From Isoperla grammatica (lineage: Eukaryota > Arthropoda > Insecta > Plecoptera > Perlodidae): DNA of 64,000 nt. Shown in pieces: positions 53,445 to 63,994 of the stretch (the first letter of the stretch is position 1; every line of letters begins with the position of its first letter). Made by a program: the position numbers and the translations under genes. The notes below the pieces were generated by a model, which worked only from the letters and a program-made list of their open reading frames with translations, was not told the origin of the DNA and searched no databases. The stretch is taken from positions 14,826,746-14,890,745 of the forward strand of contig OX246747.1 in NCBI GenBank assembly GCA_945910005.1, read 5' to 3'.

Positions 53445-54065
53445 CTAGGGTTTCTCAAAAAATTTACCCAACATTGCTAACATGCTGGTTTGGAATTTTT
53501 CTCTCGATTCCAATTCAGCTTGACGCCTTTTCTTCTCCTCTTCCCTCTCTGCTGCTGCCAGCTCTCTTTCTTCAAGAAGAAATTTCAAGTACGGGTCTTC
53601 TTTTGCCTTTTTGGGCTCTGCAGGGGCACCATCTTCGGTCGTTTTTTTTCTTTTTTTTTCGGAAGCACCAGAAGCCGATTCCGGAGTTGACTTACTGCCC
53701 AAATAGTTGCTCTTATATAACGAAAATTTGGGGGTTGTGGGAGTGGCGATCGGTGGCAAGTTTGTAGGGGAACTGAGGAAAACGTAGTTTGAAAAATCAA
53801 GTGGGGGAGAGGGTGAGAATGAAGAAGAGCTAGTGGCCGGTGGAGAGGGTGAGGTATTGTTAGATAGTGATGAACGGCTAGAATCTATTAGGTATGGAGG
53901 ATTGATGATGTGGCGATCCCCAAGAATGGCATCCATTGGCTCAAAATATTGCCAGCTTATTGGGCCGATATGAAAATAATTATAGGTATCAAGGGTTATG
54001 GAATGTCGTTGACAACAAAATCGTAACGTCTTAATGTCGCAATCTTGATAGTTACGGTATTTCAT
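53445..54065 (-). CDS. Myb/SANT-like (trihelix/MADF-type) protein, last exon
   Basis: Open frame of 206 codons. Its likely functional part starts with a diverged end of a Myb/SANT-like DNA-binding domain: WQYFEPMDAILGDRH near residue 38, a signature I know from proteins with Myb_DNA-bind_4-like domains that often accompany Harbinger transposases or derive from them. A Ser/Pro-rich linker follows (TSPSPPATSSSSFSPSPP), a Lys-rich stretch (EKKRKKTTEDGAPAEPKKAK), and a charged coiled coil (EERELAAAEREEEKKRRQAE) that ends AMLGKFFEKP. The exon may begin near 53965 at an acceptor just before CTGGCAATATTTTG. The ATG at 54065 is not necessarily the start, since an upstream exon is visible at 54295-54388. 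A host gene or transposon partner gene; undecided. Confidence 0.6.
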   Translation of the reverse strand: MKYRNYQDCDIKTLRFCCQRHSITLDTYNYFHIGPISWQYFEPMDAILGDRHIINPPYLIDSSRSSLSNNTSPSPPATSSSSFSPSPPLDFSNYVFLSSPTNLPPIATPTTPKFSLYKSNYLGSKSTPESASGASEKKRKKTTEDGAPAEPKKAKEDPYLKFLLEERELAAAEREEEKKRRQAELESREKFQTSMLAMLGKFFEKP

Positions 54066-54294
54066 ATTTATACAATTGCGATGCCAGCAATTGTGGTTGG
54101 GCCTTTAAGCCTACTCAGGTAGCTCTGTGTTACTATGGTTATTTGACAGCAACACAAATTCCAAGCTCGCAATTAGGAATAGCCCTAGGCCTTGGTCTTT
54201 TACATGGTATTGTTGTTTTTAGCTCATGATATCTGACAATTGAGATGGCGACAAATGAAGAATAAATGTAAGTAGTAGAGTAGTATTGGCTTAC

Positions 54295-54388
54295 ATCCAT
54301 CCCTGTTGCCCAGTACCTTGCTTGCCCGAAAAATCGTCCGAAAATTCCCCCCTCAAGCGGATCATTTCCAGGACCATCTCTTGAGTCT
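54295..54388 (-). CDS. Upstream exon of the Myb/SANT-like gene
   Basis: Bounded by a strong acceptor (TTTTCTTTTGCAG, ending 54389) and a donor GTAAGC (54294-54289). It reads ETQEMVLEMIRLRGEFSDDF then SGKQ, which matches the start of the SANT-like domain (E...LI.LR.EF...F). The middle of the domain should lie between this exon and 53965; a degenerate form (KYRNYQD) is seen near 54065. Confidence 0.55.
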
Positions 54389-54419
54389 CTGCAAAAGAAA
54401 ACACCAGTTTAAATAGACC

Positions 54420-54715
54420 CGTCTGGGCCCGGGGAAGAATAGGCCCAGAGTGACTCTGCTAGTCGTAAGAGGCGACAAAAGGAGACCCTGTCCCTTCCCC
54501 CCCACTGTCCCATTGAATATTTATCCTCCCACTTGGCCCTGCCCTCCCTTGCTGGACTCTGTATGACGACCCACGCGACGTACAATGGATCTGACTCGGA
54601 TGTGGCTTTATTCTTCATCATCATCATTCTCATCTTCATTATCATCCGCCCATCGTCTCGATTAGCCATCGTTGCATAAATATGAGACGTTAAGCCCCAT
54701 TAATAAATCAATCAT
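54420..54715 (+). mobile_element. SINE-like repeat, third copy
   Basis: Contains CTAGTCGTAAGAGGCGACAA, CCCACTGTCCCATTGAATAT and the tail GAGACGTTAAGCCCCATTA with AATAAATCAATCA, as in 8684-8955. Direct repeats not identified; it abuts a LINE 3' fragment. Confidence 0.75.
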
Positions 54716-55285
54716 TCTACAATATGGTAGGGCCTATAGTGTTTTGGGGTAGCTCGTCCTCGGCCAAGCGGGTATTTGTTGCTCAGAAGAGAGTAATCCG
54801 GTACATGGTGGGCGTGTGTAGAAGAACATCTTGCAGACCCCACTTCAAGGACCTAAATATACTGCCGTTGCCGTGCTTATACATCCGACAAGTGTGCATG
54901 TTCACCAGGGAAAACCTTCACCTGTTCCAAGCGGCTAGCCACCACTACAACAGTCGAGGATCCTCCGAATTACAGCACAAATACTGCAAGCTGAGCTTGG
55001 CTTATCATGGGATTCTACAGTCAGGTCGTAGACTCTACAACAAGCTTACAGACGAGATCAAAGACTCCCCAGATATACGAACATTCAAACGCAAAATAAC
55101 CATGTTTCTGAAAACGGAGCAGTATTATGATGTAGCCGAGTTCACCGGTCAAGGAACCAAGCTATGAGCCATACAATGACTTCAAGGCCTATACGACCTT
55201 ATGATGTAATATTTAACTCATCTTGACAATGTACATACAATCTCGTATTGTGGTTATACAGCTAAGAAATAAAATGAAATGAGTA
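54716..55285 (+). pseudogene. 3'-terminal LINE fragment with RT C-terminus
   Basis: Plus-strand frame 54724-55167: GPIVFWGSSSSAKRVFVAQK, RVIRYMVGVCRRTSCRPHFK, LNILPLPCLYI and, at the end, YNKLTDEIKDSPDIRTFKRK. WG.S......QKR.IR...G...R.SC.P.FK.L.IL is the conserved C-terminal region of RTE/Jockey/CR1-type RT proteins. A short 3' part follows and ends in AATAAAATGAAATGA near 55283. The protein upstream of this region is missing (5' truncation). The open frame is intact over its length. Confidence 0.8.
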
Positions 55286-55483
55286 GCTAAGCTACTCAGT
55301 CTGTCATTGCTCATTCTGTTACGTAAATAAGTTTTGAGTCGGCGTAAACATGAAAAAGTTCTCTCGCACGCAGCGCTCGATGATGGGATTGTCAGGCCTA
55401 TTACGCATAATTAGAGTTCTGGGAAAATAGCAGTAATTTTTTCATTTCATAGCAAAAATAAAATCCAAAATAACACTTTATAG

Positions 55484-56146
55484 CAGGGGTCGGCAACTAA
55501 ATTGTGTATAGTGCCACCTACCAGTGCTGTGTATTATTAGTACATGGGGCCACAGGTCCGGGCCACTTCTAGTGCGAGAAATTACACCCCTGTTCTTGGG
55601 CCAATTTGTTGGGCTCGCGTCTGTACAAGATATGCTTAGAACGTCCTGCAAGTGGTTATCGGGGATTTGTTAATCTAGGTTTTTACCTGATATTGTTCAA
55701 ATGTACGTAGATCCCATCATAACACACATGTGGATCGCAACTTGACTTAATCCTCGATAGTTCTGTTTTGAATCTTTTGATACATATTTTGCCTAAACCA
55801 CGTGTGGGCGTGTCCAGCAGCAGACTTCAGTGGCGAGCAGCAAATCATAATTTTCGCGTTAACGTTATCCAAGAATTCTCTGAACTCTCAGTAATCGGTA
55901 TTGTAGAGACGAGCGCTTTTATAAAATTGATTAATTTGACCAACACATCCACACATGTGTCTACTTGTATGTCTAATCACGGTAATGGTTGATGTTTAAA
56001 ATATTAACTTGAATTTTTCTAGCAGTGGTGGAAACTAGGAATAATAATTGCGATTTCCTTATAAATAAATAAATTAGTGGAGGGCCACAAAAATTAGCCC
56101 TGCATGGCCCGTACATGGCCCGCGGGCCGTCTGTTGCCGACTCCTG
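55484..56146. mobile_element. Non-autonomous hAT element, 663 bp
   Basis: Inverted ends CAGGGGTCGGCAAC and GTTGCCGACTCCTG; perfect 8-bp duplication CTTTATAG at 55476-55483 and 56147-56154. GGCCCGCGGGCC lies near the right end. This is a classic Charlie-like hAT terminus. No transposase inside. Confidence 0.93.
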
Positions 56147-56224
56147 CTTTATAGCATCTATATAGCAAAAAGGGAAAAATACACCAAACACAGGAAAATC
56201 ACTACAGAAATCATTTTCATTGAA

Positions 56225-56812
56225 ATGGAGTATAGCCGAGTGCATACATGTATTAATTTAATATATATACAGTACATTCTCAATTAATGGCTTAATGGCA
56301 GGGTTGAATGAGAGCATAGCACACGTTTCAATGGTGCTCTTGTTTCATGCGAGTACGACGGTCTGTGAGGATGAGGTTATATTAACTGAAAAGCGCTCTG
56401 CATCCTCCACACTATTCACAGGAGCCCAAATTGTTTGTAGGGAAGCATCAGCAAACTTTTGTTTTCTCTCTCATCGCCAAGAGCTGCTGAAGGATGTTCA
56501 CATTGCCGTCTTTGACTCCATTTATTAATTGACCAGAAAATACAGATAGCCTTCAATGAAACTATCTTCAGAGATGTTGTGGAAAGCAGGCATCTTGTTT
56601 TTTAACTTTTTAATTATATCCACGTTTGGGGTTGGTTGCTGCCCAGCAATGGCTGTTACACCCCTGATTAGCGGGAACAATCTAGGTGGACCTGCATGGC
56701 CGGGCTTAGCATCCAGTCGGGGTGGGCGTGGGTAGATTTGTTGCAGTGTGAAGATTGAGTAGGATGGGCTCTCAATTACGTGGCGTAATTGAGTTTGTTG
56801 TCGGGGAACCAA
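56225..56812 (-). pseudogene. hAT transposase C-terminal fragment, copy 2
   Basis: The minus strand reads QQPTPNVDIIKKLKNKMPAF and ISEDSFIEGYLYFL near 56650-56530, and, after frame breaks, SLQTIWAPVNSVEDAERF and YNLVLTDRRTRMKQ (56450-56340). This is longer than copy 1 on the 5' side. The frame break and stop between ERF and YNL are shared with 48330-48580, so both descend from an already broken copy. Plus-strand open frame 56295-56528 is a shadow. Confidence 0.7.
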
Positions 56813-56819
56813 TTTCGAA

Positions 56820-57855
56820 AGAAATCCGACTTAGTATATGAATGATAATAGTAATATATTCTGCAGCTGTCAGATCTACATAGTAGGTACCAAAACTAAT
56901 AATGAACATATAGTAAGTGCCACAACATGAAAACAAAGATAACAATATTATAGTCTCCTACTTTTCTTACAAACTACATACGTAATGCTAGGTTGTTTCT
57001 TTATATTAATGCAAACAAAGTTAATATAATATCTCTCGCTATTATAACTGCAATTGAAAGGCGACCGTGACGTGACGTATCGTATTATTTTTGTTTTGTT
57101 TCACGTAGTGACGCGGTAGTTCTTTACAGTACCAGGGGGCTAATTGGTCGTCCCAAAGAAGTGCTGGTATTCTGATGTTAGCACTGTAACAATCAGAATG
57201 ATTTGCTTTCAGTGTAGGCCAATGTGCCATACACACCGAACTTGACCGTATTGACACTGTGACAGGTCTTACCTTCTTTAATTGACCGGTGAGGTAATCG
57301 GCGGCTGAAACAACGTGGAAAATCTCATTAATTAATCCGATAATAATATCGTTCACTTTGTAGGCCTAAATATAGAATTCAAACGGTTTGAAATAACTTA
57401 TAATTTACACAGGTCTGTATGAGTCCTCGTATATTCCTTCTCGTAGGTTACCGCAACCCCACAGCGACCTGTTCTCGTCAGGGTTCGACAGAGACTGGCC
57501 CGGGTTGTTCTTGTCATTCTACGTACGCACAGATGTTGTATCGGTTATATCGTTTTGCACTTTGTTCATATGCATGTTGAAGACGTTGATAATTCGAGAC
57601 GCAAAACCTGGCGTCACATGATGGGGTTGAAACATGTGTGGGCAGCACGATAATAGGTGTTAGTGTTGTTGGCTGACATGTGAGTGTTCAACTTCACAGA
57701 ACTTAACTGTGCACATTCTTTTAGAGAAGCAGTGCTCTAATGGTTCTAGTCTTATCATCTACTTGATAGAATAGTCTAGAAGTACATACGGTTGGTAACG
57801 CGCAGAAGGAAGATTTAAATCTACTATACTATACTGTAATCTACTATACTATATT
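56820..57855. other. Unassigned spacer
   Basis: No gene or repeat recognised. TATAGTA-type short repeats occur at 57822-57853. The minus open frame 57042-57356 has no features I know. Confidence 0.4.
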
Positions 57856-58548
57856 TTATTTTATTGTTGTGTGGTACAGGCCTTTGTGTAGAGGTAAGTA
57901 CTCCCGGCATGAGTTGTTCCGAGTTCCGTGTTGAGAAGTTAAATCGGTCCGCGCTCTATCGGTGTTCTGGGTTGTTGCTAGCTGCGGCCTTGAAGACAGG
58001 TGGAGGGTTGGCATGAGGTCACTCTCTGTCAGTGGGTGGCGCGCTCTGCTCTCCACACCCCTCGAGTTTGCTTCTGAGGCCAGCAAGCGTTGTTGCCGTC
58101 TCTCGCCGCTTGTTGACAGACCGTCTTGGGTCCAGACATTCCGCATTCCCACCTTCTCAATTGCTTCCTGTAACACTTGTCTCCTTGCAGCCATGAGGTC
58201 TTCTCTTATCACAATCCTTGTTCCTCGTAGGTATCTTTTGTTTCGGTATATCACGTCCCTCTGCCTGTAGCTCGCCAGCTTTACTATGATAGGTCTTGGG
58301 GGGCCAGTTTTATCATGGGCAGGAGGGGGACCAATTCTATGTGATCTCGATATGTCACATTCCCGCATACCTAGCTCTAGGCCACCGTCGCCTATTCTAC
58401 CATTGAGGACATTGAGGACGAGCTGGTCAGTATCTTCCCCCCGTGTTTCCGGAATGCCGAAGATTCTCAGATTTTCGCGTCTTTGGTATTGCTCAAGTTC
58501 GTCACTTCTGCGGATAAGATCCTGTTCAAGGTTATTAATCTTAGCCAC
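57856..58548 (-). pseudogene. LINE ORF1 protein (L1 ORF1p-type), N-truncated
   Basis: 230 open codons: NNLEQDLIRRSDELEQYQRR (end of a coiled coil), ENLRIFGIPETRGED (start of the RRM), ISRSHRIGPPPAHD, GPPRPIIVKLASYRQRDVIY, LRGTRIVIREDLMAARR and NVWTQDG. This is the known coiled coil-RRM-C-terminal-domain arrangement of L1-type and related LINE ORF1 RNA-binding proteins (Transposase_22-like). The N-terminal coiled coil is cut off near 58550. The tail after WTQDG is basic and low-complexity and may be read-through. ORF2 is not next to it. I call it a fragment although the frame is open. Confidence 0.8.
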
Positions 58549-58549
58549 T

Positions 58550-59998
58550 TGATTTGGTCCCTTTAGCTGTCATGATCCTACAATATATTGATATTGATGC
58601 ACAATTAGTAGTTTTTTAATTTATAATTTGTCACAAAACAGGTATATACAGGCTACTACACTAATTACTTCTGAACTGCTGAAATAAACTGCTCAAATGC
58701 ACATGTACAATGTACATACTTACGGACTAGGTATAAATTAAAATATAAATATAAATAAATTCAGTATTATATGGGTCATTTTCTCAAACCTGACACATTT
58801 AGATGAACAAAATATTGGGATTAAAAATAAAAATTTTATGAAATTTTTTTGGGGGATCATAATACATAATGAAATGATACTACAGTTTTGGCAGAGCTAA
58901 AATGCTGTTTATTTATTTATAAAAGGTAATTAAATATTTTCATATATATATATCTTGACCCCGTTTCCAACATTAATTTATCGGGTAGGGGGGAGTAGCA
59001 GAGTACTCCATGTCTTGGGCTAATGTCTTCGTTGCCGGCTAGCCAGGCCTGACACAACCACCTCCTCAACCTCTTCCTCGATCACTTCTTCCGTTACCAG
59101 AGGGCTGTTTAGTAGTTCCCTCCATCTCTCACGGTTTTCCCATAGTCTTTCTGCTTCAACTTCGTTCCATGATTTCATAGTAGGGCTAATACCACTGACA
59201 TTGAAAATGGTTGCTGCGGAACACCAGTGAGTGAGTGTATTGGTAACACTACTGACAATTGCAGTTACTTCAACTGTAAATGCATATAACATGCATAATT
59301 TAACATAACACTCACTGATTCAGTCTTACATGGGTCATTCTCAAAAAAATTGACTCTTTGACAAATGCAATGCAGATTTAAAAAATGTTTACCTACGATT
59401 ATCAGAATAATAGGGTACAACAATTAATGTATCTCCTACCATGCTGTAAATGGGTTTGCCTATTTTTTAATATTTAGTAGTTTAAATATGCACTTGCGTA
59501 CTCAAATATGTCTCGGGATGTCATGAGTGTTACCGTGCAATACAATGACTAACTAAGGAGAACAAAAATAAAACACGTTAGTTTAATCTTTTGAATACCC
59601 TTTATTTTGTTCCATCATAAGGAACATACAATCATTATCCATTAGAAATTTAATTAAAGTTATTTTATCAATTCAATACTGTCATGAGTGTTACCAGTGC
59701 TAACATTTCACTTACTTTCGAACCTTGTTAATGAGGATTGGCTTTAGATATCTGATTAAATTAAATTAAGTAGTATAGGTTAAAGTATAACTAACAATAA
59801 AAGTATAATTGGAAGTACTTCATGTTTTTAAATAGTTAAATATTTAGATAAGATGGCTGGGTAGCCTAACATTCATGACATGAAGTAACATTCATGACGT
59901 TAAGTAACATTCATGACATAAAGTACCATTCATGGCAATAATAAGTTTAAATCTTATTCTTGTGGGCCATCGCCATTTCTTTTAAGATATTCAAAGGC
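58550..59998. other. Unassigned; AT-rich with a 19-bp tandem repeat
   Basis: 59867-59940 holds about four copies of a 19-bp unit, TAACATTCATGACATGAAG. The phrase ATGGGTCATTYTCAAA occurs near 58769 and 59329, and TCATGAGTGTTACC near 59522 and 59683, so inverted or repeated ends of an unknown element may be present. The minus open frame 59020-59292 is acidic (EEEVEEVV) but unrecognised. Confidence 0.4.
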
Positions 59999-61790
59999 TT
60001 ATTTCCTTTCATACAAATTAATTTCCATCGGAAACACATACAGTTCACGCCGCTCTTTCATACGTAGTGTTGGCTCCGGCAATATTTCCAGCACTTGATC
60101 GAAAGAAATAAATGAGGGTATTTCAATGTCGTTGATCGTGAAGCATGTTCCCAAGGACTGGTGTTTGAGGTATAATACCTTGATATCACCATCCTCTTCC
60201 ACACCACTTTGGCAAACTGCCACATAGCGATACTCTGTGTTGCGTGAACGCATTGCAGTAGGTAGCTCAACCAGAACGTTAGTCCCATGGCTTATGTTTT
60301 TGCAGTGAAGAGTTGTAGGTGGAATAGGTGAGCTGGATCCTGCCAACACCGGCGGTGTACTATCGACGCTCACATGTTGTGCAACAAAATTTACTAGGGG
60401 CAGATCATCGTCTTCATCTGACGTGTAGATACCTTGCCCATACCTTTCCCTTACAAAGGTTATTTTTTGCATAGGCAAATGGCAAGTACAGAGCTGGCCT
60501 TTCAATAGATCATTCTGTTCACAGAAACAAGAAATGGTGCGATAACACATGCTTCCTTGTGAGAACGTACACAGTTGGTGAATCTGACGGGCACCTTTGA
60601 TTGTTGCTAAATAGGCAACACGCGTACGATTTTTTTTGTTAAACCAAGTACTTAATTTAATAGTATATGATACACAAAGTATATTAATGGAAGTCCCAAG
60701 TAAAAAATAAATTTTTAAATAGGTTTAATGTGGTCGCATTTATTGAAGTTTAAACTCGGGGATCTGAAACGCGTACAGGTGGCTGTGACGCAATGATTCA
60801 GTAGACGTGGCGTAACAGACCAATCGCTGAGGCGGTGAGCATACACAGTACAAAACCATGACGTCAAATCCACTCTTCATGGCGGCGGCTCGTTTTTCGC
60901 GCCCTTTTATTTATCGTTACTAAACCAATTATTTTGAGGCATACACTGATCCGTTTTTCAAAATTCAAAGACACAACGTTATTAAATGAGTGACAAGGTA
61001 TTTAAAAATCGATTAAAATTTTCATACGCGTGTTCCCTATTGTTTGGAATCGTCTTGCCGATCTTTTCGATTGACTCATTGTCTACAAAAAACAAATGTA
61101 TTTTAGATGGGCCAGCCTCCTTAAGAGTTTCATACAAAACTCGAACATTTGCTATGTCATTGCCGTAGGATACTATCTTATCGGCTTGGCGTTTGACTGC
61201 ACCCCCTATCCCATCTGCAGCCCCCTTGCCATGACCTGTCTCAAGGAAAGACCAGGTTGCTGCCGAAAACCCTATCTGATAAGTGAGTGTACAGAAAAGA
61301 AAGAAAATTTTCTTCTGACGGTACTGGGATGAAGGCTCATCGGAGAAGAAATGCAGTACCTTAACTGCTGGTGATTTTTTTCTTAATGAGATCAAATATT
61401 GGTCTCATGTGGGCCCATATGGCAGGAGGCTTTTAAAAAACCATATTCATATATATTTTTAGACAGAAGATAGAAATTCCATTTTTGCTTATATTGCGAT
61501 GTTGGACCATCACTATAAAAATGGATTTGACTAACTTCAGGATGTTCAGTTCGAATAGAACAGGCTCAAGGTGCATCCATATAGCTGGCGGTCCATGCTG
61601 TAGGTTATCTGATATGGTGCCAAAACAAATGGGTTCTTTCTTGAGTATTAACCAGTGATACGTTTGTCTTTCATCCTGTACAACGAACGTGAAGTTTTCT
61701 GAAAAATCGCCGCTTATTATGCATGCGTCACTTTCTAAGTTTTCTTTTTTGTCTTTCAGAAGAAATTTTTGACCAAAATGGGGCGGGTCT
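59999..61790 (-). pseudogene. HGKG-family transposon-like protein, copy B
   Basis: Minus strand, from right: GQKFLLKDKKENLESDACII, GDFSENFTFVVQDERQTYHW (61770-61650); FFSDEPSSQYRQKKIFFLF and TWSFLETGHGKGAADGIGGA with VKRQADKIVSYGNDI (61395-61150); a possible intron (about 60980-60605); then IHQLCTFSQGSMCYRTISCF with CEQNDLLKGQLCTCH, an acidic segment, and a C-terminal region (TEYRYVAVCQSGVEEDGDIK, FDQVLEILPEPT, YVFPMEI) ending at 60001-59999. Some blocks stay open (138 and 183 codons), others are broken. Function unknown; it behaves as a mobile-element protein because copies recur. N-terminal part is at 63606-63994. Confidence 0.68.
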
Positions 61791-62104
61791 AGAGTACCAG
61801 CCTATCTATAGTAAGCTACTTCGGTAGCCGAATGGCCAGCCCTAGCTCTGGGCTGTGTACTCGGACCCGTCTCTTCTACGAGCTGTCAATTTATTTTATT
61901 TTCACTCTCTCTCCCACTCCCCCACCCCATTCGCCCACTTCACTTCTCCACTAGGCCTAACGCACCGCCTGTCTTTTCGCATCGTAAGCGATGCTGTATC
62001 AGCGCCAGGAGTGAGTCCTACACCAGTCATGTTTTCATTCACTGTTTTGTTGCAACCCATATTGGAAGTGGAAATTGTATCCGCTTCTGCCATATGGGTG
62101 ATTC
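61745..62104 (-). repeat. Dispersed repeat shared with 49246-49583
   Basis: Near-identical to 49246-49583 over ~330 bp, with a few substitutions and a small insertion (CTCCCCCACCCCATTCG). Its left edge codes for the start of the middle segment of the HGKG protein. Homology ends at GATTCTTGG. Confidence 0.8.
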
Positions 62105-62456
62105 TTGGCAAAAAGGGAATATGAGGCCTTCAAGTTTATTAACATTAACTATGAATTTTAAAAATTTGAAAAAAATTGTAGAATAAAGCTAAGGTGTTAA
62201 TCTGCTAGGTTTTCTAGTCAGCAACATAGTTTCTCAACTTAACAATGCTTTAATAAATATTTTAATTGTTGTGCTATCAGGATAATGATAAGGAACCAGG
62301 ATAATGACTTAAAATACAGCTTGTAGTTCTCATGTGAGCATATAAATATTTAAATAATTGAGAGTACAGTAGTTATTGACTTGGAAGTGAATTTAAGTGG
62401 TTACTTGAATTTATACAAATTCAAAGTTATTTTTATTCAGACTTATTATCATTAAC

Positions 62457-63605
62457 CCTTTCGCATCCAGGAGCTAGGCGCCTGTAAAACCCTAGGAATC
62501 CAGGTAGTTTTACAAAAAAAATCATAAAATACATGATAAGTTGTGTTTTCTGATATCTCGGGATCTAGTAGACCTAGAAGAAAGCTATATACATCAAAAT
62601 GCTCACAAGAAAGTAATGAATATTACTGAGAGAATTGTTTACCTCTTAAGTAGTCTTTAAGGGTGTGGTAAGGCTTAAAGTGTTCAATGCACAAAGGTAA
62701 TTTACAAGTATCACATTCATAAATGGTTTCTTTTCTCGTCTTCTTGTCAAGACAGACACGACACCTCTTTTTGGTTACTGCAACCTTGTCTGCAGTTGGA
62801 GCCATCTGGACAAGGAAGTGTCTGCCCGAAAGTCTTAAGGGGGATGGTCCAGGAATGGTTGACCTTCTTCGGTAATCTGGTACATTTGTTGCAAGGAGAA
62901 TGTCTTCAGCCAATTTCCGTTTAAACTCGTTGAAAGATCGGTCAACCTTTCCAATTACAGCCCTATGTACAATGTGGCTGTTGAGTATGGCCATGTCAAC
63001 AAAATAGAAGAAAATCTTCTTATATGCCTTCTTGGAGCGGCGCATGATGTGGAACCCACTTAGTAGTTGATCGCCTCGATCAACACCACCCATTCCATAA
63101 TTGTAATCAAGTATGCGAAGAGGCTTCAATTTTGTAGCCCCAGTTGCCCTATCTTTCTTAGATGTCTCTCCGAACTGAGGGCCATGCATTGTGGACAGCA
63201 TCTTTACGTCCTTTTTGTCTGCCCACTTCAGTGCCATCACATTTTTGCATGTTTGGAAGGACATCTCTCCCTTCCTAAGTTTTTGGGCCATCAAGGCTTT
63301 GGGCACATTTTTACGGTTGGCTTGTACCGTGCCACAGACATTTGTCCCAGCATCAAACAGTGTTTGGTACAGTATTGGGGAGCTATACCAGTTGTCTAAA
63401 TAGAGATTATAGCCACTATTTAGACAACCAATGGACTCGCACAGATCAATCACGACTTTGTGACTCGCAGGGGTGTCATCGACTTTGTCTTGGCCAATGT
63501 ATATTTTAAAATTTGAAATATAACAATTGTCCGAGTCACAAAGTTTATAAAACTTAATTCCAAATGTGGCTCTTTTGGAAGGGTTGTATTGAATGAATGA
63601 AAACC
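62457..63605 (-). mobile_element. piggyBac element, 5'-truncated
   Basis: The left boundary has TTAA (62453-62456) followed by CCCTTTCGCATCCAGG, the form of a piggyBac end at its TTAA target. The right boundary (5' side) is a break inside the transposase near 63605, without TTAA or an inverted end, so this copy is truncated. Confidence 0.8.
62623..63605 (-). pseudogene. piggyBac transposase, N-terminally truncated
   Basis: About 325 uninterrupted codons from FIQYNPSKRATFGIKFYKLC to the stop TGA 62625-62623. Motifs: YNLYLDNWYSSP with one catalytic Asp, RILDYNYGMGGVDRGDQLLS with a second Asp, IFFYFVDMAILNSHI, and a C-terminal Cys/His-rich finger RCRVCLDKKTRKETIYECDT with CKLPLCIEHF. This is the standard piggyBac layout, including the cross-brace C-terminal finger that recognises transposon ends. 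The N-terminal ~200 residues usual for the family are absent. The ATG at 63678 belongs to joined upstream sequence and is not the original start. Confidence 0.88.
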
Positions 63606-63994
63606 TGTGCAAGTAATGCCATATTAGAATGAACTGTGCATGCGCATGTTTCTCGATTCTCCACTTTGGGAGTGACAATCCAAAACGGTTTTAGAACACA
63701 AAATCTACAATAACTTACATGTTCATAAGCTTTGTATTCAGTGCAACAAAATTTGTGTAGATTGAGAAGTGAATTGTTAAGATATCTTTTCTGCTGCTTG
63801 ATTTTTCTTTTGGTGATGGTGTCTTTCTTCCCAGGACACATCCTACTACATTCATCTATTTCGAGAAACCTTTGGACTTTTTGGCAGATACCATCGTTGG
63901 CTTTACTTGAACTTTTATGTTCATACACGAGAGTTTTTGCCTCTTTGTTGGCCATTAAGCCTTTATATTTCAAGAAGTGGGTCGTAGTAGTCAT
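63606..63994 (-). pseudogene. N-terminal part of an HGKG-family protein
   Basis: The minus strand starts MTTTTHFLKYKGLMANKEAK at 63994 and continues RMCPGKKDTIT, KQQKRYLNNSLLNLHKFC, FCVLKPFWIVTP and ENRETCACTVHSN. In the family as I know it, a PGKKD...QKR.L......L...F...RPFWV...R.TC.C..H.N block lies N-terminal to the HGKG segment. It reaches 63606, where piggyBac sequence takes over, so it may be the front of copy B. The window ends at 64000, six bases upstream of the ATG. Confidence 0.6.

Noticed and set aside
53426..53767. 113-codon plus-strand frame over the Myb/SANT-like exon
   Set aside because: Antisense to a better-supported coding exon with coiled coil and stop plus poly(A) signal; Phe-rich run is the complement of Lys codons.
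57962..58552. Plus-strand frames of 102 and 88 codons
   Set aside because: Antisense shadows of the LINE ORF1 coding sequence.
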